Assembly (NCBI RefSeq): GCF_001598055.1 | Contig: NZ_CP014845.1 | Location: 2,046,001-2,110,000, forward strand | Length of the DNA: 64,000 nucleotides | Source of the DNA: Cupriavidus nantongensis | Lineage (GTDB): Bacteria; Pseudomonadota; Gammaproteobacteria; Burkholderiales; Burkholderiaceae | Direction of reading: 5' to 3' | In this document: positions 8,749 to 18,300 of the stretch, piece by piece | How the letters are laid out: each line of letters begins with the position of its first letter | How positions within the stretch are numbered: the first letter of the stretch is position 1 | Position numbers and translations under genes: made by a program | The notes under the pieces: generated by a model | Told to the model about the DNA's origin: nothing | Database searches by the model: none | What the model saw: only the letters and a program-made list of their open reading frames with translations

Positions 8749-11268
8749 CTAGCCGCCCAGGTTGAGCGCCCTGGGCAGCCGGATCTGGATGAATTCGCTG
8801 TCATCCGGCATCTTGCTGCCGACATGCCGCCCCACACTGAACGGGAAGTTGTTGTCGTCGATCACCAGCAGCGTGGTCGCGTCCAGCACCAGCACGTCTT
8901 CGATCGTATTGAACGGCATGCCGAACGGATCGCCCAGCGCCACGTCGCCCGGGGCACCGCCGGCGCTGATGCCGGACGGGTCGCGCAGCGCCATCAGGTT
9001 GGCCAGTTCGGACTTGGCGACATAGTCGCCCGGCTTGCCCAGCGTCACCTGGAACAGCTTCTTGAAGCCGTTCAGGTCGCCCTGCGAGCCGTCGCGCTCG
9101 ATCACAATGCCCTCGCTGGCGTTGAACAGGATGAAATCGCCGATATTGGTGCCCTTGTCGTCGAGCCGGTACTTGTATTGCACCCCGGTGTACCGGCGCG
9201 TGGCGATATCGAACTCCGAGATCAGCAGCGTCTTGCCGTCGTGACCGGCCAGCGGCAGTTCCAGCAGCGGATAGAGCTTGTTGCCATCCGGGCTGATCGC
9301 CATGCCCTCGAAGCCGCCCGAGCGCCTCGCGCGCATGGGGTTCGACGTCACGGTGGCGCGGTACGGCCAGTACAGGCCCGCCATCCACGGCGTGTTGGCG
9401 CCGGCCTCGTCCTGCATGTTGGTGCCGTCGTCGCTGTTGGCCGCGTCGCCATAGATGGGGAAGTCGCCGAACAGGTACACCGTGCGGATCGCCGGGAACT
9501 TCTCCTGCACGCGCAGCAGCGTGCGGAAATCGAAGCTCTGGATATCGGCGCGCTGGGCCATGCCGGCGGCACTGATCACGCCCGCCAGCGTGTCGGCCAT
9601 CGGCTCGGCGCCGACGGTGCGGTCCTTGTAGACGTTGCCCTTGCCATCCTTGTCGCTGCGCGGGTTGAGCTTGGTCTCCAGGTTGAAGCGCACCGCCTGC
9701 GCGTTCTTCACGCGCTGCGCCGCCTGCGGATGGCCCTGGCCGGCGCCGGTGCTGTAGTACGCGACATAGGCGCTGACCAGGTCGAACACGTCCTGCGCGC
9801 GCGGCACCACGTACGGGCTGGCGTAGCCCTTGCCGGCCGCCACCGCCGCCGACACCGGCGACAGCGCCAGATCGTTGCGCTGGCTGGGGCCGCGGAACAG
9901 CTTGTCGCAGATGTAGGTGGACTGGATCTGCGCCGCGGTCAGGTTCTTGATCAGCACTTCGTCGGCGGTGCCGTAGGGCGCGCCGTCGGCGCGGCGGCAC
10001 TTGACCGATTCGATATAGGGATCGTGCTTGAGCACCGCGACGCCGTCGGCGGTGATGCCGACATCGGTCTCCAGCGTGGTCATCAGGTTGTCCAGCGCGG
10101 CCTCCATCGCCGGCAGGGTGTTCTCCGGGCGCAGGTCGCGCGCGCCCCGGTGGCCCTGCGCGTCGAACCTGGCGGCATCGATCAGGCCATCGGCCGTCAG
10201 GTAATCGCCGGCCTTGCCGTCACCGTTGGCATCGAAGGCGGCGACGGCCGCGTAGAGCAGGTCGGGACGGTCCGAGATGATGCCGTTGACGCCGGCCTTC
10301 AGCAGCTCGGTCATCCTGGCGCTGTCGTTGACGGTCCAGGTCACCACGCTGTAGCCGGCGGCCTTGACCGAGGCCACGTCGAGCGTGTCGGACACTGCCG
10401 GCACCAGACCCGGCTGCGGATTGCCGCCGCGCGCGTAGTGCGCGTCGGGGCTCGACTTGACGCCGTTGACGTCGTACTTGAGCTGCACGTAATACGGCGC
10501 GAACACCGGCGCGCGGGTGCCGCCATGCGCGAAGGCATGCGCGCGCACCGCGTTCATGATGCGCACCGGCGTGGCCTCTTCGTTGAACGGGTTCTGCGGC
10601 GAGCGGATCTCCTTGCCGGCGTTCTCGAAATCCGGCAGCGGGATCGGCGCTTCCAGCAGCACGCCGTTGGCATCGGTATGCAGCAGGAACGGGCCGAACT
10701 CATCGCCGAACCACAGCGTGCCGTCGCTGCCGCGCTGCATGCTCTCGATATCGAAGTCGGCACCGGTCAGCACGCGCTCGCTGGTGAACTGGTTCGCGAT
10801 CGCGAACTTGACATGCTTGTTGGGATCCTTCAGCTCGATAAAGCTGCGCACCGCGACGCTGCCCGCGCCGCCGGCCGCGGTCTTGAACGCGGGCGCCACC
10901 GTGTAGACGCGCAGGTTGAAGTCGGCCGAGTTCTCCAGCGAACCGTAGCCGTTGTCGGCCATCACCATAAAGCTGCCGTCCGGGTTGCGCAGCACCGCCG
11001 AGAAGCCCTGCACCGGCTGCGACGCGAACGGCGCGGTCTGCCCGTTGAGGTCGCCGGTGACATAGCGCCCCGACTGCGGCCCGCTGGCAAAGGTGGCGGC
11101 GGGCAGCACGGCGCGGCCCACCAGCGTGGGGGCGGTGACCGCGGGCGTGCCGTTGCCGTTGCCGCTGTCGTTATCGTCGCCGCCGCATGCCGCCAGCAGC
11201 AAAGCCGCCACCGCGGCGCTGGCCAGTGCCGCGCGGGTCCGGCGCGAAGGGAAGACGCTCAGGCGCAT
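8749..11268 (-). CDS. Phytase-like esterase domain with inserted GDPD domain, lipoprotein
   Basis: 839 residues with a lipobox (LLLAACGG, Cys28). The N-terminal part (about 50-235, with DIESMQRGSDGTLWFGDEFG) and the C-terminal part (about 651-839, from GGFEGMAISPDG) together resemble the esterase-like-activity-of-phytase propeller. Between them lies glycerophosphodiester phosphodiesterase sequence: GHRGARDLRPENTL at 372 with the catalytic His/Arg and Glu, LETDVGITADGV at 399, LETKLNP at 530 and IQSFDFRTL at 576. A GDPD C-terminal motif (VVTWTVND, GVNGIISDRPDL) appears before this, at 308-337. It probably releases phosphate or alcohols from glycerophosphodiesters at the cell surface. Transcribed alone. 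Confidence 0.8.
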   Translation of the reverse strand: MRLSVFPSRRTRAALASAAVAALLLAACGGDDNDSGNGNGTPAVTAPTLVGRAVLPAATFASGPQSGRYVTGDLNGQTAPFASQPVQGFSAVLRNPDGSFMVMADNGYGSLENSADFNLRVYTVAPAFKTAAGGAGSVAVRSFIELKDPNKHVKFAIANQFTSERVLTGADFDIESMQRGSDGTLWFGDEFGPFLLHTDANGVLLEAPIPLPDFENAGKEIRSPQNPFNEEATPVRIMNAVRAHAFAHGGTRAPVFAPYYVQLKYDVNGVKSSPDAHYARGGNPQPGLVPAVSDTLDVASVKAAGYSVVTWTVNDSARMTELLKAGVNGIISDRPDLLYAAVAAFDANGDGKAGDYLTADGLIDAARFDAQGHRGARDLRPENTLPAMEAALDNLMTTLETDVGITADGVAVLKHDPYIESVKCRRADGAPYGTADEVLIKNLTAAQIQSTYICDKLFRGPSQRNDLALSPVSAAVAAGKGYASPYVVPRAQDVFDLVSAYVAYYSTGAGQGHPQAAQRVKNAQAVRFNLETKLNPRSDKDGKGNVYKDRTVGAEPMADTLAGVISAAGMAQRADIQSFDFRTLLRVQEKFPAIRTVYLFGDFPIYGDAANSDDGTNMQDEAGANTPWMAGLYWPYRATVTSNPMRARRSGGFEGMAISPDGNKLYPLLELPLAGHDGKTLLISEFDIATRRYTGVQYKYRLDDKGTNIGDFILFNASEGIVIERDGSQGDLNGFKKLFQVTLGKPGDYVAKSELANLMALRDPSGISAGGAPGDVALGDPFGMPFNTIEDVLVLDATTLLVIDDNNFPFSVGRHVGSKMPDDSEFIQIRLPRALNLGG

Positions 11269-11555
11269 TGCAGGTTCCAGGAGTTGGGCAATCCGTCATG
11301 GTGGTAGGCCGATATGTCGGCTTGATGTCGCTTGCGTGACAGCATGAGCGACACGCATCAATCGCGCAGCGGCATGCAGCCCTTACTCGCGTTAAGCGCA
11401 GTGCAGACCGGAATTCAGCAATGCCTTATTCGCCCGCCGGCAGTTTTGCTGCATGATTTCCGGCCCGGGCCCGGACCCGGCACTCAAGACTGGGACAGAT
11501 CGATAACACCACGTCGGAAAACAAGGGGTTTATCAACACGAGGACGCATCGACAC

Positions 11556-12305
11556 ATGAACACCAAGCTGCCGCTTTTCACCCTCTGCGCCGCCTTGCTC
11601 GCACCGGCCGCATGGGCCGGCAACGAAGCGCACTGGAGCTACACCGGCCCCACCGGCACCAGCCACTGGGCCGAGCTGGACCAGGCCTACCAGACCTGCG
11701 CGCTGGGCAAGCACCAGTCGCCCATCGACATACGCACCGGCAAGGCGCGCCCCGCCGACCTGAAGCCGATCGGCTTCGGCTACGCCGCGGCGCCCGGCAC
11801 CGTGGTCAACAACGGCCATACCGTGCAGGTCAACCTGCCGGCGGCGGGGCAGATCGAACTGGACGGCATGCCGTACAAGCTGTTGCAGTTCCACTTCCAT
11901 ACGCCCAGCGAAGAGAAGGTCAACGGCAAGACCTATCCGCTGGTGGCGCACCTGGTGCACCAGAACGCTGAAGGCAAGCTGGCGGTGGTGGCCGTGCTGT
12001 TCAAGTCGGGCCGCGAGAACGCCGCGCTCAAGCCGGTCTTCGCCAGCCTGCCGGCCAACGCCGGCGAATCGCGTGACCTGGCTGCGCCGCTGGACGTTGC
12101 GGCGCTGCTGCCGGCGCAGCAGGCTTATTGGTCCTTCACCGGTTCGCTGACGACGCCGCCATGCAGCGAGGACGTGCGCTGGCAGGTGCTGAAGACCCCG
12201 GTGGAAGTGTCGCCGGCGCAATTGGCGGCGTTCCGGAAGCTCTATCCGATGAACGCGCGGCCGGTGCAGCCGCTGAATGGCAGGACGGTGCGGGCAAGTC
12301 GCTGA
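11556..12305 (+). CDS. Periplasmic alpha-carbonic anhydrase
   Basis: 249 residues with a cleavable signal peptide ending AAWAGN. Alpha-class features: QSPIDIRTG near residue 54, the zinc ligands in QFHFHTPSEE near 110 and HLVHQN near 132, and the TTPPCSEDVRW segment near 192 that lines the active site. It interconverts CO2 and bicarbonate in the periplasm, which helps inorganic-carbon retention in chemolithoautotrophic relatives. A single gene; a hairpin lies about 45 bp beyond its stop. Confidence 0.93.
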   Translation: MNTKLPLFTLCAALLAPAAWAGNEAHWSYTGPTGTSHWAELDQAYQTCALGKHQSPIDIRTGKARPADLKPIGFGYAAAPGTVVNNGHTVQVNLPAAGQIELDGMPYKLLQFHFHTPSEEKVNGKTYPLVAHLVHQNAEGKLAVVAVLFKSGRENAALKPVFASLPANAGESRDLAAPLDVAALLPAQQAYWSFTGSLTTPPCSEDVRWQVLKTPVEVSPAQLAAFRKLYPMNARPVQPLNGRTVRASR

Positions 12306-12347
12306 GATATTTGCAAGGCAGAGAAACTTCCAGCACCGCTTGGGTAC

Positions 12348-12376
12348 TCCCTCTCCCGCTTGCTTGCGGGAGAGGG
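12348..12376. repeat. Intergenic palindromic hairpin
   Basis: An 11-bp inverted repeat, arm CCCTCTCCCGC, with a 7-base loop, lies between the convergent carbonic anhydrase and permease genes. No T-run follows, so it looks more like a REP-type intergenic repeat than a classical terminator. Confidence 0.5.
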
Positions 12377-12422
12377 GAGCAAACCCTCAGCTTGCGAACA
12401 TCCCGTAGCGACCCTTCATCCC

Positions 12423-13178
12423 TCAGCCCAACCCCCGCATCGCCAATTCCCCACCCAACACCAGCAACCCGCAAAAAAACAGCTTCCGAAAACGCTCCGC
12501 ACTGATCCGGTGGCGCAGCCACTGCCCCAGGAACATCCCGCCCAGCGCAGGCACCAGCGCCAGCGCCGACGCCCCAAGCACCGGCATATGCAGCAGCGCC
12601 CCGCCCAGCGCCAGGCTGACCGCCAGCGCGATGGTCGACACCGTGAACGACAGGCCCAGCGCCTGCACCAGGCTCTCCTTGTCCAGCCCCAGCCCCTGCA
12701 GGTAGGGCACGGCCGGAATCACGAACACGCCCGTGACCGCGGTGATGCCGCCGGTGACCAGCCCGACCAGCGGCCCGAGCCAGCGTTCCGCGCCGGCGGG
12801 CACCGTCAGCTTTACCGCCGCCAGGCCTACCACCGCGTACAGCACCAGCGCCACGCCCAGCGCAGAGGTCGCGTGCGTCATCATGCCGGCCGGCACCAGG
12901 GCCGCGCACAGCCAGGTGCCGGCGCAGATCGCCGCCAGCATCGGCCACAGGCGTTGCACCAGCAATCCGAAGCGCGGGCCGCTGAACAGCTGCACCACGT
13001 TGGTCACCATCGACGGCGCCACCAGCAGCGCCGCGGCCTGCGCGGGCGGCATCACCAGTCCCAGCATGCCCACCGCGACCGTGGGCAAGCCCAGGCCAAC
13101 GACGCCCTTGACGAACCCCGCCAGCAGGAAGGTCAGGCCGATAAACACGGCCTGCGTGCCAATCGATTCCATCGTCAT
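12423..13178 (-). CDS. TauE/SafE family membrane permease (second copy)
   Basis: 251 residues, highly hydrophobic. Family features: LAGFVKGVVGLGLPTVAVGML near the N-terminus and LVTGGITAVTGVFVIPAVPYL near residue 120. The start ATG at 13178 gives MTMESIGTQAVFIG; the upstream open frame is a shadow. It follows the ABM-domain gene by 10 bp and lies in the same direction as the P450 gene, so the three probably form one operon. It could export or import a small anion connected with the P450 reaction, but that link is only positional. Confidence 0.83.
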   Translation of the reverse strand: MTMESIGTQAVFIGLTFLLAGFVKGVVGLGLPTVAVGMLGLVMPPAQAAALLVAPSMVTNVVQLFSGPRFGLLVQRLWPMLAAICAGTWLCAALVPAGMMTHATSALGVALVLYAVVGLAAVKLTVPAGAERWLGPLVGLVTGGITAVTGVFVIPAVPYLQGLGLDKESLVQALGLSFTVSTIALAVSLALGGALLHMPVLGASALALVPALGGMFLGQWLRHRISAERFRKLFFCGLLVLGGELAMRGLG

Positions 13179-13188
13179 CGCGGCGTCC

Positions 13189-13545
13189 TCAGTCCGCGTC
13201 GCGGTCGTGCACCGCGCGGCTGTCCGCCGGAGCCTGCTCGCGCGCATCGAGCCCGTAGTCCCGCAGCACGTGCGCCACACGCGGCCGGTAGCCGGCAAAC
13301 ACGCCGCCGCGCCCGGCGGCCTGCGCCTGGCGATGCGCCAGCGTATTGCGCCAGGCGATCACCGCGGCCTCGTCGCGGAAGAACGACAGCGACAGCAGCT
13401 TGTTGGGGTTGGTCAGGCTCTGGAAGCGCTCGACCGAGATAAAGCCATCGATGGCCTCGAGTTGCGGACGCAGGTGCGCGGCGATGTCGAGGTAGGTGTC
13501 CTGCCGGCCCGGCGCGGGCTCGACTTCGAAGATGACGGCGATCAT
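13189..13545 (-). CDS. ABM-domain monooxygenase-like protein
   Basis: 118 residues with an antibiotic-biosynthesis-monooxygenase (dimeric ferredoxin-like barrel) fold: MIAVIFEVEPAPGRQDTYLD, then IDGFISVERFQS, then LSLSFFRDEAAVIAWRN, the standard strand-helix order. Such proteins are either cofactor-free oxygenases or heme-degrading/unknown accessory proteins. It sits between the P450 gene (16 bp away) and the permease, so a role in the same oxidation is plausible but unproven. Confidence 0.78.
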   Translation of the reverse strand: MIAVIFEVEPAPGRQDTYLDIAAHLRPQLEAIDGFISVERFQSLTNPNKLLSLSFFRDEAAVIAWRNTLAHRQAQAAGRGGVFAGYRPRVAHVLRDYGLDAREQAPADSRAVHDRDAD

Positions 13546-13561
13546 GGTTGTCTCCGTGAGA

Positions 13562-14716
13562 TCAAAGGAAATGCGGAATGCGCGCGTTCAGCGACGGACG
13601 ATAGCGGAATGCGCGCGCCAGCGCAGCTGGATCGGCGCCGCGCGCGCACAGCGCCGACACCGTCGCCGCAGCCAGCGCCTGCGCCAGCCGGTCACCGGGG
13701 CAAGCATGGCGGCCATGGCCGAAGGTCCATGCGCGCGCGTCGTCGGCAAGGCCGCTGGTCGAAGCCGCGGCCAGCAGCACCAGCACCGTGTCGCCGGCGT
13801 TGACCACGTGGCGGCAAAGCTCGGTATCGGCAGCAAGAAACCGGCGCGTGTTCTGCACCGGCGGGTCGTCCTGCGCGACGCGCGCCACCACGCCTTGCAA
13901 CGGCATGCCGCCGGCCGATGGATTGCGGCCCAGCAACAGCAGAGTATTGCCCGCGAGCCCGGCAGTCGCTTCGCAAGCCTGGACCAGCAGGCCGATGATA
14001 TTGGCGGCGACCGCCTGCGCCTCGATGCCGGCCGCCTGTGCCGCGCGTTGCAGCGCCGGCAGCGGGCCATCAGTCGCTTCGCTGTTGGCGAGCGACGAGG
14101 CCACCCATGTGCCCAGCCACCGCGCTGCCTCGGCGCCGGCGCGCACGGTGTCCGTGTCCGCCAGCGGCGACTGGGCGGCGGCGAAGGCGGCCACCTGCTG
14201 CGCAACCTCGACCGCCGTGCCGCGGTCGCTCGCCATCGGAAGACCAAGCACGGCTGCCACGCTGACGGCCGGCAAGGCAAAAAGCCAGCGGTTGACCGAC
14301 GCGGCCGGCATGGCCGCGTGCGATGTCTCGCCTGCATCCAGTACCTGCGCCATCGCGGCGGCGTGTTGCACCGCGACGTCCGGATCCACCGCCGCCAGCA
14401 TCGGCATCAGCAGCGCCTTCAGGGGCGCATGCGCGGCGCCATCGTTCATCCGGACCAGCCGGCCGAACAGGTCTCCGGCGGCGGTGCCGGCCAGCGCCGG
14501 CGGCACCGGCTGCGCGGGCGGGCGCACGCGGCAGTCGGGATGCGCCAGCACGGCTGCTACTTCGCGCGGCCCGGCGGCCACCCACAGCCCCAGGCGAGGC
14601 TCGCGAAAGAAGGGCCGGGTGGCGGCCAGTTCACGGTAGTAGGGATAGGGGTCGGGATGCGTGACGGCGCTGAGCGGGTCGATCCCGGCGAAGGAGGCGG
14701 TGATGGTCTCTGGCAT
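13562..14716 (-). CDS. Cytochrome P450-like protein lacking the ExxR motif
   Basis: 384 residues from MPETITASFAG. The heme-binding loop FGHGRHACPGDRLA is intact near residue 340. The I-helix region reads GLLVQACEATAGLAGNTLL, without the usual acid-Thr pair. In the K helix, aligned by the following DPPVQNTRRF, the ExxR positions read RVAQ, so the normally invariant Glu and Arg seem absent. A few bacterial P450 families (for example CYP157) lack ExxR. It heads an apparent operon with the ABM protein and TauE-like permease; a perfect inverted repeat lies about 80 bp upstream. An in-frame ATG at 14776 is possible but less likely. Confidence 0.8.
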   Translation of the reverse strand: MPETITASFAGIDPLSAVTHPDPYPYYRELAATRPFFREPRLGLWVAAGPREVAAVLAHPDCRVRPPAQPVPPALAGTAAGDLFGRLVRMNDGAAHAPLKALLMPMLAAVDPDVAVQHAAAMAQVLDAGETSHAAMPAASVNRWLFALPAVSVAAVLGLPMASDRGTAVEVAQQVAAFAAAQSPLADTDTVRAGAEAARWLGTWVASSLANSEATDGPLPALQRAAQAAGIEAQAVAANIIGLLVQACEATAGLAGNTLLLLGRNPSAGGMPLQGVVARVAQDDPPVQNTRRFLAADTELCRHVVNAGDTVLVLLAAASTSGLADDARAWTFGHGRHACPGDRLAQALAAATVSALCARGADPAALARAFRYRPSLNARIPHFL

Positions 14717-14797
14717 GGCGGCGCGAATCGCATGTGGGCTGGCTGCGCCGCAATGTCGGGCGCACATCGGCATCATGCCGCCGCGGCCGGGCCGGAA

Positions 14798-14817
14798 GCT
14801 TCACGGTGTCGTGAAGC
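14798..14817. promoter_or_regulatory. Inverted repeat between P450 operon and lipoprotein gene
   Basis: A perfect 8-bp inverted repeat (arm GCTTCACG) with a 4-bp spacer in the divergent intergenic region. The form and position fit an operator, but no regulator gene is adjacent. Confidence 0.45.
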
Positions 14818-14920
14818 GTCGAATGCAGGGCGCTGCGGCCCGGCGATTGGTTGTATGCTTTGATCACGGCGTGCCGGGCGCCTCGCGCGGCAGCGCCATA
14901 CCAAGTACGGCGGTGACGAC

Positions 14921-15316
14921 ATGAAGCGTGTTCACGCACTGGTTGTGGCCGGCCTCATGTTGGCGGCATGCGTTTCCACCGGCGTCGACGTGAAGCCCGA
15001 GCACTTGTCGAACTTCCTGCCTGGCTTTTCCACGCTCGACGAGGTCACCACACAGCTCGGCCCGCCCTCGTCGCAAGCGACGCTGCGCGACGGCTCGACC
15101 ATCCTGGTCTACTCGTTCGCCACCTCACAGCCCCACCCCGAGAGCTTCATCCCCTTCATCGGGCCGTTGTTCGCCGGCGGCGCGATCCGCGCTTCGACGG
15201 TGCTGTTCGAGTTCGACCCGAACGGTGTGCTGATGAGCCAGCGCCGCACCACCTCGAGCGGGGTCTCGGGAATGAGCGTGCTGACGCCCGGCGCACTGCC
15301 CGGCACGCCGCAATAG
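14921..15316 (+). CDS. Small SmpA/OmlA-like lipoprotein
   Basis: 131 residues with a lipobox LAACVSTG (Cys17). The following segment, FLPGFSTLDEVTTQLGPPSS, has the form of the SmpA/OmlA (BamE-like) fold, in which a helix-initiating T-xx-EV-xx-xLGxP motif is typical; VLFEFDPNGVLMS matches its terminal strand pair. It is probably an outer-membrane or periplasm-facing lipoprotein of unknown role. It converges with the czc operon. Confidence 0.7.
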   Translation: MKRVHALVVAGLMLAACVSTGVDVKPEHLSNFLPGFSTLDEVTTQLGPPSSQATLRDGSTILVYSFATSQPHPESFIPFIGPLFAGGAIRASTVLFEFDPNGVLMSQRRTTSSGVSGMSVLTPGALPGTPQ

Positions 15317-15347
15317 CTCCCCAGAACAGGCTGCCGGGCCGCGGTCG

Positions 15348-18300
15348 TCACGCCTCCATCTGCGCCACCTGCCCATCGGCGCGCGCTGCCGCCGGCGCAT
15401 CGTTGCGATGCGCGAGCCGGTACAGCACCGGCAGCACCAGCAGCGTCAGCGCCGTCGACGACAAGATGCCGCCGATCACCACCGTCGCCAGCGGCCGCTG
15501 CACCTCGGCGCCGGTGCCGGTGGCCAGCGCCATCGGCACGAAGCCGAGCGAGGCCACCAGCGCCGTCATCAGCACCGGGCGCAGGCGCGTCAATGCGCCT
15601 TCGCGGATGGCGTGGTCCAGCCCATGCCCGGCTTCGCGCAGCGAGCGGATAAACGACAGCATCACCAGCCCGTTGAGCACCGCGACCCCGCACAGCGCGA
15701 TAAAGCCCACCGCCGCCGAGATCGACAACGGGATGCCGCGCAGCCACAGCGCCAGGATGCCGCCGGTCAGCGCGAACGGAATGCCGGTGAAGACCAGCAG
15801 CCCGTCCTTGACGTTGCCGAACATGGCGAACAGCAGCACGAACACCAGCCCCAACGCCAGCGGCACCACCACGCGCAGCCGCGCGGTGGCGGACTGCAAT
15901 TGCTCGAAGGTGCCGCCCCAGCTGGTCCAGTAGCCGGCGGGGATCGCCACGCGCGCGCGGATGGCGGCCTCGGCCTCGGGCACGAAGCTGCCGATATCGC
16001 GCCCGCGCACATTGGCGCTGACCACGATGCGGCGCTTGCCGTTTTCGCGCGAGACCTGGTTGGGGCCCGGCGCCATCTCCACGCTGGCAACTTCGCTCAG
16101 CGGGATGTAGCTGGTGCGCGCACCGGCATCCTTCGGAAGCGCCACCGGCAGCCGCCGCAGCGCGTCGACGTCGGCACGCACGGACTCGGGCAGGCGCACC
16201 ACGATATCGAAGCGCCGGTCGCCGCTGAAGAAGGTACCGGAGACCTTGCCGCCGATGCCGATCGACACCGCGTCCTGGATATCGCTCAGGTTCAGCCCGT
16301 AGCGCGCGGCCTGGTTGCGGTCGATCTGCACCGTCAGCATCGGCAGGCCGGTGGTCTGCTCGACCTTGACCTCGGCCGCGCCGGGAATGCCCTGCAGCAC
16401 CGCGGCGATGCGGTTGGCGGTCTGCTCCAGCACGGCGTTGTCGTCGCCGAACACCTTGACCGCCACGTCCGAGCGCACGCCCGAAATCAGCTCGTTGAAG
16501 CGCAGCTGGATCGGTTGCGAGAACTCGTAGTTGTTGCCCGGCAGCTTGCCCACTTCGGCGCGGATCGCGGCGATCAGCGCATCGCGCGTGCGGCGCGGCT
16601 CGGGCCATTGCGATTCGGGCTTGAGCATGATGTAGCCGTCGGAGATATTCGGCGGCATCGGGTCCGAGGCAATCTCCGCGGTGCCGGTGCGGGCAAAGAT
16701 GCGCTCGATCTCCGGGAATTTGGCCTTCAGCGCGGTTTCCACCTGCTGCTGCATCGCCACCGATTGCGTCAGGCTGGTGCCGGGTATTCGCAGTGCCTGC
16801 ACCGCGAGGTCGCCCTCGTTGAGGCTGGGCACGAATTCGCTGCCCAGGCGCGTGGCAATCGCCAGGCACAACACCACGGCCACGCCGGCGCCGGCCAGCA
16901 CCACCGGCGTCGACGCCAGCACGCGCTCGAGCAGCACCGCATAGCGGCGCCGCGCCCACGCCATCAGCCGGTTCTCGCGCTCGGCCACGCGCTCGCCGAT
17001 AAACAGCGCCACCGCCGCGGGCACGAAGGTTACCGACAGCACCATCGCCCCCAGCAGCGCCAGCACCACGGTAAAGGCCATCGGGTGGAACATCTTGCCC
17101 TCGACCCCGGTGAGCGCAAAGATCGGCAGGTACACCACCATGATGATCAGCTGGCCGTACAGCAGCGGCCGGCGCGCCTCGCGCGCGGCGGCAAAGACTT
17201 CGTGCAGGCGTTCGTCGCGCGTCAGCGCGCGGCCCCGGCTGGCCTGTGCATGCGCCAGCCGGCGCACGCAGTTCTCGACGATCACCACCGCGCCGTCGAC
17301 GATGATGCCGAAGTCCAGCGCGCCCAGGCTCATCAGGTTGGCGCTGATGCGGTAGTGAACCATGCCGGTAAAGGTGAACAGCATCGACAGCGGGATCACC
17401 AGCGCCGTGATCAGCGCCGCGCGCAGGTTGCCCAAAAACAGGAACAGGATGGCGATCACCAGCACCGCGCCTTCGAGCAGGTTCTTCTTGACCGTGGCGA
17501 TGGCCTTGTCGACCAGCGTGGTGCGGTCGTACACGGTGACGGCCTTCACCCCCGCCGGCAGCGTGCGGTTGATCTCGGCCATCTTGCGGTCGACCGCCTG
17601 CGACACCGCGCGGCTGTTCTCGCCGATCAGCATGAACACCGTGCCCAGCACCACCTCGCGGCCGTTCTCGGTGGCCGCGCCGGTGCGCAGCTCGCCGCCG
17701 GTCTGCACCGTGGCCACGTCGCGCACGCGGATCGGCTGGCCCTGCGCGCTGCCGACGATCACGTCGCCGATTTCGTCGAGCGAGCGCACCTGGCCCGGCA
17801 CGCGCACCAGGTACTGCTCGCCGCGGCGCTCGATATAGCCCGCGCCGACGTTGTCGTTGTTCTTCTCCAGCGCGCCGACCACATCGGCCAGCGCCAGCCC
17901 GTACGAGGCCATGCGCGCCAGGTCGGGCGCGACCACGTAGGCGCGCGCATGGCCGCCGATGGCGTTGACCTCGGTCACGCCCGGCACGTTGCGCAGCTGC
18001 GGCCGGATCACCCAGTCCTGGATCTCGCGCAGGTCGGACAGCGTGTAGGCGGTGCCATCGGGCTTGCGCGCGCCCGGGTCGGCTTCGACCGTCCACAGGT
18101 AGATCTCGCCCAGCCCGGTCGAGATCGGTCCCATCGCCGGCGTGATGCCGGGCGGCAGCTGGTCGCGCGCTTCCTGGATGCGCTGGTTGACCAGCTGGCG
18201 CGCAAAGTGGATATCGGTGCCATCGCGGAAGATCACCGTCACCTGCGACAGCCCATAGCGCGACAGCGAGCGGGTCTGCTCCAGCCCGGGCAGGCCCGCC

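Noticed and set aside
11335..11356. TGTC half sites upstream of the phytase-like/GDPD gene
   Set aside because: They are spaced by 12 bp, not the 11 bp of a Pho box, and neither matches the consensus well.
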